Positions 33,701 through 47,581 of a DNA stretch of 64,000 nt are shown in pieces; the stretch's first letter is position 1, and each line of letters begins with the position of its first letter. Origin of the DNA: Bolinopsis microptera. Lineage: Eukaryota > Ctenophora > Tentaculata > Lobata > Bolinopsidae. The notes beneath the pieces were generated by a model. It did no database searches, was not told the DNA's origin, and saw only the letters and a list, made by a program, of their open reading frames with translations. Location: NCBI RefSeq assembly GCF_026151205.1, contig NC_087079.1, positions 744,001 to 808,000 on the forward strand. The letters are read 5' to 3'. Both the position numbers and the translations under genes were made by a program.

Positions 33701-36700
33701 AGGGATACAGTGTTACATTACGTATTACTTATCACGTAACACTAGGGATACAGTGTTACATTACGTATTACTTATCACGTAACACTAGGGATACAGTGTT
33801 ACATTACGTATTACTTATCACGTAACATCAGGGATACAGTGTTACATTACGTATTACTTATCACATAACATTAGGGATACAGTGTTATATTACGTATTAC
33901 TTATCACGTAACACTAGGGATACAGGGTTACATTACGTATTACTTATCACGTAACACTAGGGATACAGTGTTACATTACGTATTACTTATCACGTAACAC
34001 TAGGGATACAGTGTTACATTACGTATTACTTATCACGTAACACTAGGGATACAGTGTTACATTACGTATTACTTATCACGTAACATCAGGGATACAGTGT
34101 TACATTACGTATTACTTATCACATAACACTAGGGATACAGTGTTACATTACGTATTACTTATCACGTAACATTAGGGATACAGTGTTACATTACGTATTA
34201 CTTATCACGTAACACTAGGGATACAGTGTTACATTACGTATTACTTATCACGTAACACTAGGGATACAGTGTTACATTACGTATTACTTATCACGTAACA
34301 TCAGGGATACAGTGTTACATTACGTATTACTTATCACATAACACTAGGGATACAGTGTTACATTACGTATTACTTATCACGTAACATTAGGGATACAGTG
34401 TTACATTACGTATTACTTATCACGTAACATCAGGGATACAGTGTTACATTACGTATTACTTATCACATAACACTAGGGATACAGTGTTACATTACGTATT
34501 ACTTATCACGTAACATCAGGGATACAGTGTTACATTACGTATTACTTATCACATAACACTAGGGATACAGTGTTACATTACGTATTACTTATCACATAAC
34601 ACTAGGGATACAGTGTTACATTACGTATTACTTATCACATAACACTAGGGATACAGTGTTACATTACGTATTACTTATCACATAACATCAGGGATACAGT
34701 GTTACATTACGTATTACTTATCACATAACACTAGGGATACAGTGTTACATTACGTATTACTTATCACATAACACTAGGGATACAGTGTTACATTACGTAT
34801 TACTTATCACATAACACTAGGGATACAGTGTTACATTACGTATTACTTATCACATAACACTAGGGATACAGTGTTACATTACGTATTACTTATCACATAA
34901 CACTAGGGATACAGTGTTACATTACGTATTACTTATCACATAACATCAGGGATACAGTGTTACATTACGTATTACTTATCACATAACACTAGGGATACAG
35001 TGTTACATTACGTATTACTTATCACATATAACATCAGGGATACAGTGTTACATTACGTATTACTTATCACATAACACTAGGGATACAGTGTTACATTACG
35101 TATTACTTATCACATAACATCAGGGATACAGTGTTACATTACGTATTACTTATCACATATAACATCAGGGATACAGTGTTACATTACGTATTACTTATCA
35201 CATAACACTAGGGATACAGTGTTACATTACGTATTACTTATCACATAACACTAGGGATACAGTGTTACATTACGTATTACTTATCACGTAACACTAGGGA
35301 TACAGTGTTACATTACGTATTACTTATCACATAACACTAGGGATACAGTGTTACATTACGTATTACTTATCACATAACATTAGGGATACAGTGTTACATT
35401 ACGTATTACTTATCACATAACATCAGGGATACAGTGTTACATTACGTATTACTTATCACGTAACATCAGGGATACAGTGTTACATTACGTATTACTTATC
35501 ACGTAACACTAGGGATACAGTGTTACATTACGTATTACTTATCACATAACACTAGGGATACAGTGTTACATTACGTATTACTTATCACGTAACATCAGGG
35601 ATACAGTGTTACATTACGTATTACTTATCACGTAACACTAGGGATACAGTGTTACATTACGTATTACTTATCACGTAACATCAGGGATACAGTGTTACAT
35701 TACGTATTACTTATCACGTAACACTAGGGATACAGTGTTACATTACGTATTACTTATCACATAACATCAGGGATACAGTGTTACATTACGTATTACTTAT
35801 CACGTAACATCAGGGATACAGTGTTACATTACGTATTACTTATCACATAACACTAGGGATACAGTGTTACATTACGTATTACTTATCACGTAACACTAGG
35901 GATACAGTGTTACATTACGTATTACTTATCACATAACACTAGGGATACAGTGTTACATTACGTATTACTTATCACATAACACTAGGGATACAGGGTTACA
36001 TTACGTATTACTTATCACGTAACATTAGGGATACAGTGTTACATTACGTATTACTTATCACGTAACACTAGGGATACAGTGTTACATTACGTATTACTTA
36101 TCACGTAACACTAGGGATACAGTGTTACATTACGTATTACTTATCACGTAACATCAGGGATACAGTGTTACATTACGTATTACTTATCACATAACACTAG
36201 GGATACAGTGTTACATTACGTATTACTTATCACATAACACTAGGGATACAGTGTTACATTACGTATTACTTATCACATAACACTAGGGATACAGTGTTAC
36301 ATTACGTATTACTTATCACGTAACATCAGGGATACAGTGTTACATTACGTATTACTTATCACATAACACTAGGGATACAGTGTTACATTACGTATTACTT
36401 ATCACATATAACATCAGGGATACAGTGTTACATTACGTATTACTTATCACGTAACATCAGGGATACAGTGTTACATTACGTATTACTTATCACATAACAC
36501 TAGGGATACAGTGTTACATTACGTATTACTTATCACATAACACTAGGGATACAGTGTTACATTACGTATTACTTATCACGTAACATTAGGGATACAGTGT
36601 TACATTACGTATTACTTATCACGTAACATCAGGGATACAGTGTTACATTACATATTACTTATCACGTAACACTAGGGATACAGTGTTACATTACGTATTA

Positions 36701-39700
36701 CTTATCACATATAACATCAGGGATACAGTGTTACATTACGTATTACTTATCACATAACACTAGGGATACAGTGTTACATTACGTATTACTTATCTCAACA
36801 CTAGGGATACAGTGTTACATTACGTATTACTTATCACGTAACATCAGGGATACAGTGTTACATTACGTATTACTTATCACGTAACACTAGGGATACAGTG
36901 TTACATTACGTATTACTTATCACGTAACACTAGGGATACAGTGTTACATTACGTATTACTTATCACATAACACTAGGGATACAGTGTTACATTACGTATT
37001 ACTTATCACATAACATCAGGGATACAGTGTTACATTACGTATTACTTATCACGTAACATCAGGGATACAGTGTTACATTACGTATTACTTATCACGTAAC
37101 ACTAGGGATACAGTGTTACATTACGTATTACTTATCACATAACATCAGGGATACAGTGTTACATTACGTATTACTTATCACATAACATTAGGGATACAGT
37201 GTTACATTACGTATTACTTATCACGTAACACTAGGGATACAGTGTTACATTACGTATTACTTATCACATAACACTAGGGATACAGTGTTACATTACGTAT
37301 TACTTATCACGTAACATTAGGGATACAGTGTTACATTACGTATTACTTATCACATAACACTAGGGATACAGTGTTACATTACGTATTACTTATCACGTAA
37401 CATCAGGGATACAGTGTTACATTACGTATTACTTATCACGTAACACTAGGGATACAGTGTTACATTACGTATTACTTATCACGTAACATTAGGGATACAG
37501 TGTTACATTACGTATTACTTATCACATAACACTAGGGATACAGTGTTACATTACGTATTACTTATCACATAACACTAGGGATACAGTGTTACATTACGTA
37601 TTACTTATCACGTAACATCAGGGATACAGTGTTACATTACGTATTACTTATCACGTAACATCAGGGATACAGTGTTACATTACGTATTACTTATCACATA
37701 ACACTAGGGATACAGTGTTACATTACGTATTACTTATCACGTAACACTAGGGATACAGTGTTACATTACGTATTACTTATCACGTAACACTAGGGATACA
37801 GTGTTACATTACGTATTACTTATCACATAACACTAGGGATACAGTGTTACATTACGTATTACTTATCACATAACACTAGGGATACAGTGTTACATTACGT
37901 ATTACTTATCACATAACACTAGGGATACAGGGTTACATTACGTATTACTTATCACGTAACACTAGGGATACAGTGTTACATTACGTATTACTTATCACAT
38001 AACATCAGGGATACAGTGTTACATTACGTATTACTTATCACATAACACTAGGGATACAGTGTTACATTACGTATTACTTATCACATAACACTAGGGATAC
38101 AGTGTTACATTACGTATTACTTATCACGTAACACTAGGGATACAGTGTTACATTACGTATTACTTATCACATAACACTAGGGATACAGTGTTACATTACG
38201 TATTACTTATCACGTAACACTAGGGATACAGTGTTACATTACGTATTACTTATCACGTAACACTAGGGATACAGTGTTACATTACGTATTACTTATCACA
38301 TAACATCAGGGATACAGTATTACATTACGTATTACTTATCACGTAACATCAGGGATACAGTGTTACATTACGTATTACTTATCACGTAACATCAGGGATA
38401 CAGTGTTACATTACGTATTACTTATCATGTAACACTAGGGATACAGTGTTACATTACGTATTACTTATCACGTAACATCAGGGATACAGTGTTACATTAC
38501 GTATTACTTATCACGTAACACTAGGGATACAGTGTTACATTACGTATTACTTATCACGTAACATTAGGGATACAGTGTTACATTACGTATTACTTATCAC
38601 GTAACACTAGGGATACAGTGTTACATTACGTATTACTTATCACGTAACATCAGGGATACAGTGTTACATTACGTATTACTTATCACATAACACTAGGGAT
38701 ACAGTGTTACATTACGTATTACTTATCACGTAACACTAGGGATACAGTGTTACATTACGTATAACTTATCACGTAACACTAGGGATACAGTGTTACATTA
38801 CGTATTACTTATCACGTAACACTAGGGATACAGTGTTACATTACGTATTACTTATCACATAACACTAGGGATACAGTGTTACATTACGTATTACTTATCA
38901 CGTAACACTAGGGATACAGTGTTACATTACGTATTACTTATCACGTAACACTAGGGATACAGTGTTACATTACGTATTACTTATCACATAACATCAGGGA
39001 TACAGTGTTACATTACGTATTACTTATCACGTAACACTAGGGATACAGTGTTACATTACGTATTACTTATCACGTAACACTAGGGATACAGTGTTACATT
39101 ACGTATTACTTATCACGTAACATTAGGGATACAGTGTTACATTACGTATTACTTATCACATAACACTAGGGATACAGTGTTACATTACGTATTACTTATC
39201 ACATAACACTAGGGATACAGTGTTACATTACGTATTACTTATCACGTAACACTAGGGATACAGTGTTACATTACGTATTACTTATCACGTAACACTAGGG
39301 ATACAGTGTTACATTACGTATTACTTATCACATAACATCAGGGATACAGTGTTACATTACGTATTACTTATCACGTAACATCAGGGATACAGTGTTACAT
39401 TACGTATTACTTATCACGTAACACTAGGGATACAGTGTTACATTACGTATTACTTATCACGTAACACTAGGGATACAGTGTTACATTACGTATTACTTAT
39501 CACGTAACACTAGGGATACAGTGTTACATTACGTATTACTTATCACGTAACACTAGGGATACAGTGTTACATTACGTATTACTTATCACATAACACTAGG
39601 GATACAGTGTTACATTACGTATTACTTATCACGTAACACTAGGGATACAGTGTTACATTACGTATTACTTATCACGTAACACTAGGGATACAGTGTTACA

Positions 39701-42700
39701 TTACGTATTACTTATCACGTAACACTAGGGATACAGTGTTACATTACGTATTACTTATCACGTAACACTAGGGATACAGTGTTACATTACGTATTACTTA
39801 TCACATAACATTAGGGATACAGTGTTACATTACGTATTACTTATCACGTAACATCAGGGATACAGTGTTACATTACGTATTACTTATCACATAACACTAG
39901 GGATACAGTGTTACATTACGTATTACTTATCACGTAACACTAGGGATACAGGGTTACATTACGTATTACTTATCACGTAACACTAGGGATACAGTGTTAC
40001 ATTACGTATTACTTATCACATAACATCAGGGATACAGTGTTACATTACGTATTACTTATCACATAACACTAGGGATACAGTGTTACATTACGTATTACTT
40101 ATCACATAACACTAGGGATACAGTGTTACATTACGTATTACTTATCACATAACATCAGGGATACAGTGTTACATTACGTATTACTTATCACATAACATTA
40201 GGGATACAGTGTTACATTACGTATTACTTATCACATAACACTAGGGATACAGTGTTACATTACGTATTACTTATCACGTAACATCAGGGATACAGTGTTA
40301 CATTACGTATTACTTATCACATAACACTAGGGATACAGGGTTACATTACGTATTACTTATCACATAACATCAGGGATAAAGTGTTACATTACGTATTACT
40401 TATCACATAACACTAGGGATACAGTGTTACATTACGTATTACTTATCACGTAACATCAGGGATACAGTGTTACATTACGTATTACTTATCACATAACATC
40501 AGGGATACAGTGTTACATTACGTATTACTTATCACATAACACTAGGGATACAGTGTTACATTACGTATTACTTATCACGTAACACTAGGGATACAGTGTT
40601 ACATTACGTATTACTTATCACGTAACACTAGGGATACAGTGTTACATTACGTATTACTTATCACGTAACACTAGGGATACAGTGTTACATTACGTATTAC
40701 TTATCACGTAACACTAGGGATACAGTGTTACATTACGTATTACTTATCACATAACACTAGGGATACAGTGTTACATTACGTATTACTTATCACATAACAT
40801 CAGGGATACAGTGTTACATTACGTATTACTTATCACGTAACACTAGGGATACAGTGTTACATTACGTATTACTTATCACATAACATTAGGGATACAGTGT
40901 TACATTACGTATTACTTATCACATAACACTAGGGATACAGTGTTACATTACGTATTACTTATCACGTAACACTAGGGATACAGTGTTACATTACGTATTA
41001 CTTATCACGTAACACTAGGGATACAGTGTTACATTACGTATTACTTATCACAACACTAGGGATACAGTGTTACATTACGTATTACTTATCACGTAACATC
41101 AGGGATACAGTGTTACATTACGTATTACTTATCACGTAACACTAGGGATACAGTGTTACATTACGTATTACTTATCACGTAACACTAGGGATACAGTGTT
41201 ACATTACGTATTACTTATCACATAACATTAGGGATACAGTGTTACATTACGTATTACTTATCACATAACACTAGGGATACAGTGTTACATTACGTATTAC
41301 TTATCACATAACACTAGGGATACAGTGTTACATTACGTATTACTTATCACATAACACTAGGGATACAGTGTTACATTACGTATTACTTATCACGTAACAC
41401 TAGGGATACAGTGTTACATTACGTATTACTTATCACATAACATCAGGGATACAGTGTTACATTACGTATTACTTATCACGTAACATCAGGGATACAGTGT
41501 TACATTACGTATTACTTATCACATAACACTAGGGATACAGTGTTACATTACGTATTACTTATCACGTAACACTAGGGATACAGTGTTACATTACGTATTA
41601 CTTATCACGTAACATTAGGGATACAGTGTTACATTACGTATTACTTATCACATAACATCAGGGATACAGTGTTACATTACGTATTACTTATCACGTAACA
41701 TTAGGGATACAGTGTTACATTACGTATTACTTATCACGTAACACTAGGGATACAGTGTTACATTACGTATTACTTATCACGTAACACTAGGGATACAGTG
41801 TTACATTACGTATTACTTATCACGTAACATTAGGGATACAGTGTTACATTACGTATTACTTATCACATAACACTAGGGATACAGTGTTACATTACGTATT
41901 ACTTATCACATAACATCAGGGATACAGTGTTACATTACGTATTACTTATCACATAACACTAGGGATACAGTGTTACATTACGTATTACTTATCACATAAC
42001 ACTAGGGATACAGTGTTACATTACGTATTACTTATCACATAACACTAGGGATACAGTGTTACATTACGTATTACTTATCACATAACATCAGGGATACAGT
42101 GTTACATTACGTATTACTTATCACATAACATCAGGGATACAGTGTTACATTACGTATTACTTATCACGTAACATCAGGGATACAGTGTTACATTACGTAT
42201 TACTTATCACATAACACTAGGGATACAGTGTTACATTACGTATTACTTATCACATAACACTAGGGATACAGTGTTACATTACGTATTACTTATCACATAA
42301 CACTAGGGATACAGTGTTACATTACGTATTACTTATCACATAACATCAGGGATACAGTGTTACATTACGTATTACTTATCACATAACATCAGGGATACAG
42401 TGTTACATTACGTATTACTTATCACGTAACACTAGGGATACAGTGTTACATTACGTATTACTTATCACATAACACTAGGGATACAGTGTTACATTACGTA
42501 TTACTTATCACGTAACACTAGGGATACAGTGTTACATTACGTATTACTTATCACGTAACACTAGGGATACAGTGTTACATTACGTATTACTTATCACATA
42601 ACATCAGGGATACAGTGTTACATTACGTATTACTTATCACGTAACACTAGGGATACAGTGTTACATTACGTATTACTTATCACGTAACACTAGGGATACA

Positions 42701-45700
42701 GTGTTACATTACGTATTACTTATCACGTAACATTAGGGATACAGTGTTACATTACGTATTACTTATCACATAACACTAGGGATACAGTGTTACATTACGT
42801 ATTACTTATCACATAACACTAGGGATACAGTGTTACATTACGTATTACTTATCACGTAACACTAGGGATACAGTGTTACATTACGTATTACTTATCACGT
42901 AACACTAGGGATACAGTGTTACATTACGTATTACTTATCACGTAACACTAGGGATACAGTGTTACATTACGTATTACTTATCACGTAACACTAGGGATAC
43001 AGTGTTACATTACGTATTACTTATCACGTAACACTAGGGATACAGTGTTACATTACGTATTACTTATCACGTAACACTAGGGATACAGTGTTACATTACG
43101 TATTACTTATCACGTAACACTAGGGATACAGTGTTACATTACGTATTACTTATCACGTAACACTAGGGATACAGTGTTACATTACGTATTACTTATCACA
43201 TAACATTAGGGATACAGTGTTACATTACGTATTACTTATCACGTAACATCAGGGATACAGTGTTACATTACGTATTACTTATCACATAACACTAGGGATA
43301 CAGTGTTACATTACGTATTACTTATCACGTAACACTAGGGATACAGGGTTACATTACGTATTACTTATCACGTAACACTAGGGATACAGTGTTACATTAC
43401 GTATTACTTATCACATAACATCAGGGATACAGTGTTACATTACGTATTACTTATCACATAACACTAGGGATACAGTGTTACATTACGTATTACTTATCAC
43501 ATAACACTAGGGATACAGTGTTACATTACGTATTACTTATCACATAACATCAGGGATACAGTGTTACATTACGTATTACTTATCACATAACACTAGGGAT
43601 ACAGTGTTACATTACGTATTACTTATCACGTAACATCAGGGATACAGTGTTACATTACGTATTACTTATCACATAACACTAGGGATACAGGGTTACATTA
43701 CGTATTACTTATCACATAACATCAGGGATACAGTGTTACATTACGTATTACTTATCACATAACATCAGGGATACAGTGTTACATTACGTATTACTTATCA
43801 CATAACACTAGGGATACAGTGTTACATTACGTATTACTTATCTCAACACTAGGGATACAGTGTTACATTACGTATTACTTATCACGTAACACTAGGGATA
43901 CAGTGTTACATTACGTATTACTTATCACATAACACTAGGGATACAGTGTTACATTACGTATTACTTATCACGTAACACTAGGGATACAGTGTTACATTAC
44001 GTATTACTTATCACATAACATCAGGGATACAGTGTTACATTACGTATTACTTATCACGTAACACTAGGGATACAGTGTTACATTACGTATTACTTATCTC
44101 AACACTAGGGATACAGTGTTACATTACGTATTACTTATCTCAACACTAGGGATACAGTGTTACATTACGTATTACTTATCACATAACATTAGGGATACAG
44201 TGTTACATTACGTATTACTTATCACATAACACTAGGGATACAGTGTTACATTACGTATTACTTATCACGTAACATCAGGGATACAGTGTTACATTACGTA
44301 TTACTTATCTCAACACTAGGGATACAGTGTTACATTACGTATTACTTATCTCAACACTAGGGATACAGTGTTACATTACGTATTACTTATCACATAACAT
44401 TAGGGATACAGTGTTACATTACGTATTACTTATCACATAACATTAGGGATACAGTGTTACATTACGTATTACTTATCTCAACACTAGGGATACAGTGTTA
44501 CATTACGTATTACTTATCACATAACATTAGGGATACAGTGTTACATTACGTATTACTTATCACGTAACACTAGGGATACAGTGTTACATTACGTATTACT
44601 TATCACATAACACTAGGGATACAGTGTTACATTACGTATTACTTATCACATAACACTAGGGATACAGTGTTACATTACGTATTACTTATCACGTAACACT
44701 AGGGATACAGTGTTACATTACGTATTACTTATCACATAACATCAGGGATACAGTGTTACATTACGTATTACTTATCACGTAACACTAGGGATACAGTGTT
44801 ACATTACGTATTACTTATCACATAACACTAGGGATACAGTGTTACATTACGTATTACTTATCACGTAACACTAGGGATACAGTGTTACATTACGTATTAC
44901 TTATCACGTAACACTAGGGATCAGTGTTACATTACGTATTACTTATCACTAACACTAGGGATACAGTGTTACATTACGTATTACTTATCACGTAACATAG
45001 GGATACAGTGTTACATTACGTATTACTTATCACATAACACTAGGGATACAGTGTTACATTACGTATTACTTATCACGTAACACTAGGGATACAGTGTTAC
45101 ATTACGTATTACTTATCACGTATCATTAGGGATACAGTGTTACATTACGTATTACTTATCACTAACACTAGGGATACAGTGTTACATTACGTATTACTTA
45201 TCTCGTAACATAGGGATACAGTGTTACATTACGTATTACTTATCACGTAACATTAGGGATACAGTGTTACATTACGTATTACTTATCTCGTAACACTAGG
45301 GATACAGTGTTACATTACGTATTACTTATCACGTAACACTAGGGATACAGTGTTACATTACGTATTACTTATCACAACACTAGGGATACAGTGTTACATT
45401 ACGTATTACTTATCACGTAACATCAGGGATACAGTGTTACATTACGTATTACTTATCACATAACACTAGGGATACAGTGTTACATTACGTATTACTTATC
45501 TCGAACACTAGGGATACAGTGTTACATTACGTATTACTTATCACATAACATCAGGGATACAGTGTTACATTACGTATTACTTATCACGTAACACTAGGGA
45601 TACAGTGTTACATTACGTATTACTTATCACGTAACATCAGGGATACAGTGTTACATTACGTATTACTTATCACGTAACACTAGGGATACAGTGTTACATT

Positions 45701-46233
45701 ACGTATTACTTATCTCAACACTAGGGATACAGTGTTACATTACGTATTACTTATCACATATAACATCAGGGATACAGTGTTACATTACGTATTACTTATC
45801 TCAACACTAGGGATACAGTGTTTACATTACGTATTACTTATCACAAACATTAGGGATACAGTGTTACATTACGTATTACTTATCACATAACATTAGGGAT
45901 ACAGTGTTACATTACGTATTACTTACTCGAACACTAGGGATACAGTGTTACATTACGTATTACTTATCACATAACATTAGGGATACAGTGTTACTACGTA
46001 TCTATTACTTATCACGTAACACTGGGATACAGTGTTACAATTACGTATTACTTATCTCACACTAGGATACAGTGTTACATTCGTATTACTTATCACGTAA
46101 ACACTAGGGATACAGGTGTTACATTACGTATTACTTATCACGTAACACTAGGGATACAGTGTTACATTACGTATTACTTATCACATAACACTAGGGATAC
46201 AGTGTTACATTACGTATTACTTATCACGTAACA
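30781..46233. repeat. 15.4 kb satellite of 43-bp units in an arrestin intron
   Basis: About 359 units of AGGGATACAGTGTTACATTA plus CGTATTACTTATCACGTAAC plus ACT occur. Units vary mainly at two places: CACGTAAC or CACATAAC, and CACTAG, CATCAG or CATTAG. The array begins one or two bases from the splice acceptor of the exon at 30693-30777 and carries the same polypyrimidine-side sequence as that acceptor. Units are near perfect except at the far end (45000-46233), where single-base indels and TATCTCAACACT variants accumulate. Each unit can pair GTGTTAC with GTAACAC. There is no coding frame. Confidence 0.97.
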
Positions 46234-46327
46234 TTACATCAGAATAAATTATAGGTAGAGGAAAGTTACGTCATTTCATTTCCAAAGTTAAATAATGCTA
46301 GTTATAAAGCTAATCTACCTAAATTAA
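46234..46327. repeat. Isolated copy of the 46-bp array unit and its flank
   Basis: The text ATTATAGGTAGAGGAAAG, GTCATTTCATTTCCAAAG and then one 46-bp unit (TTAAATAATGCTAGTTATAA...) matches 53930-54024 closely. It is split from the main 46-bp array by the element at 46328-51488. Confidence 0.8.
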
Positions 46328-46499
46328 AGGACCAGTTAACTGAAAAAAAAGTTATCCTCATATTTTGACAGATTGTGACAAATAGCAAACTAAGCAACGA
46401 GTCGAAATTCCTAAATCTCTAACTGCTCTCTAACGCGTGTAAATAGCGTTTGTATTATTTTGGCGATGACGTCATAAAGTCCCTCTTGCGCGCAGAGTA

Positions 46500-47350
46500 G
46501 CTCGTGAGACTGTATTTTACAGGTAAAAAATGGACATAATACAATCTTTTCCCCCGAATAACTCGAAAAGTAAGTAATTTAGGGTACATGTTGCTTCATA
46601 AGTTGTATATAAACATGGCCATTCTGCACAATTTGCACACATTCAAAAACCTTTAGGGCCTTCATAGCCCAATTAACCAGATACCCATAGTTTTGCATGA
46701 TTTCTGGAACCGAAAATCAGTTTTTCGCCAATAACTGAAAAAGTAAGCACTTTAAGGCATATGTTTGTTCGTAAGTCATATATTAATATGCTAATTGCAG
46801 TTCTTTTGCATCCTGTCTGAAGACTCCATCACGATCATATCGAAAATGGGCTTAGCACCACGCCCAAAATGGTTTTTGGCGAATTTATCGAAAAGTAAGG
46901 ATTTTAGGCCATGTGTTGCTCAATAACTCCTATATAAACATGCATTATATGCGGCTTCGTTCAAGCCTATTTTGAAGTCTCTACGACCTTCAGAAGCAAG
47001 GGGTCGGTTACGTTATTGGGTCAATATGGGCGTGGCCCTCCTGGGTTTTCTCCACGGTCAAAAAAATGTCTCCAAACGAAAATCGTTTAATCATAACTTC
47101 GGGAAGGTCTGTGCAAAGTTTCGTGAGTATTAGAACATTTGCAGGTTCATTTCCATAAATGTCCATAAATGACTGGACTACACAACTTTAGAGTTAACTT
47201 TAGAGAAACTCATAAGTCATTTATCTCAAATTAAGCTGTTAGTGTCCATGATCAACCTCTGGCGACAATGTTTTACGTGAAATGTAAAAATCAGGAGTAA
47301 TATAAAAAAGGTATTTTTAGATTAAAGTGCTAGCTCATAGTTTTAGAATT
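46500..47350. repeat. Three degenerate ~150-bp repeats in the left arm of the TTAA element
   Basis: The phrase pattern CGAAAAGTAAG, then TTTAGG..ATGTTGCTTCATAA and TATATAAACATG, recurs at about 46563, 46738 and 46874. There is no coding sequence. Confidence 0.55.
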
Positions 47351-47429
47351 GTATAGGGGGGGGTGTCATGTCCGTCTATGTCCGCCTATGTCCTGTCCTT
47401 TTTGGATTCTATTAGACAACGGACGTGTT

Positions 47430-47581
47430 TTTTGGGACATTGGCGGACACGGACGGACATTGGCGGACTCGGACGGACATTGGCGGACTCGGAAGGACAT
47501 TGGCGGACTCGGACGGACATTGGCGGACCCGGACGGACATGGATGGACATTGGTGGACATTGGTGGACATTAGCGGACAAA
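47430..47581. repeat. GGACATTGGCGGACTCGGAC tandem repeat
   Basis: About seven units of roughly 18-21 bp, GGACATTGGCGGAC with TCGGA or ACGGA linkers, lie near the left end of the nested element. A related CTATGTCCGCCTATGTCCG array is near its right end (50298-50408). Confidence 0.85.

Noticed and set aside
30781-46233. CRISPR-like array
   Set aside because: Direct repeats are contiguous at 43 bp with no unique spacers, in a eukaryotic intron. It is a satellite.
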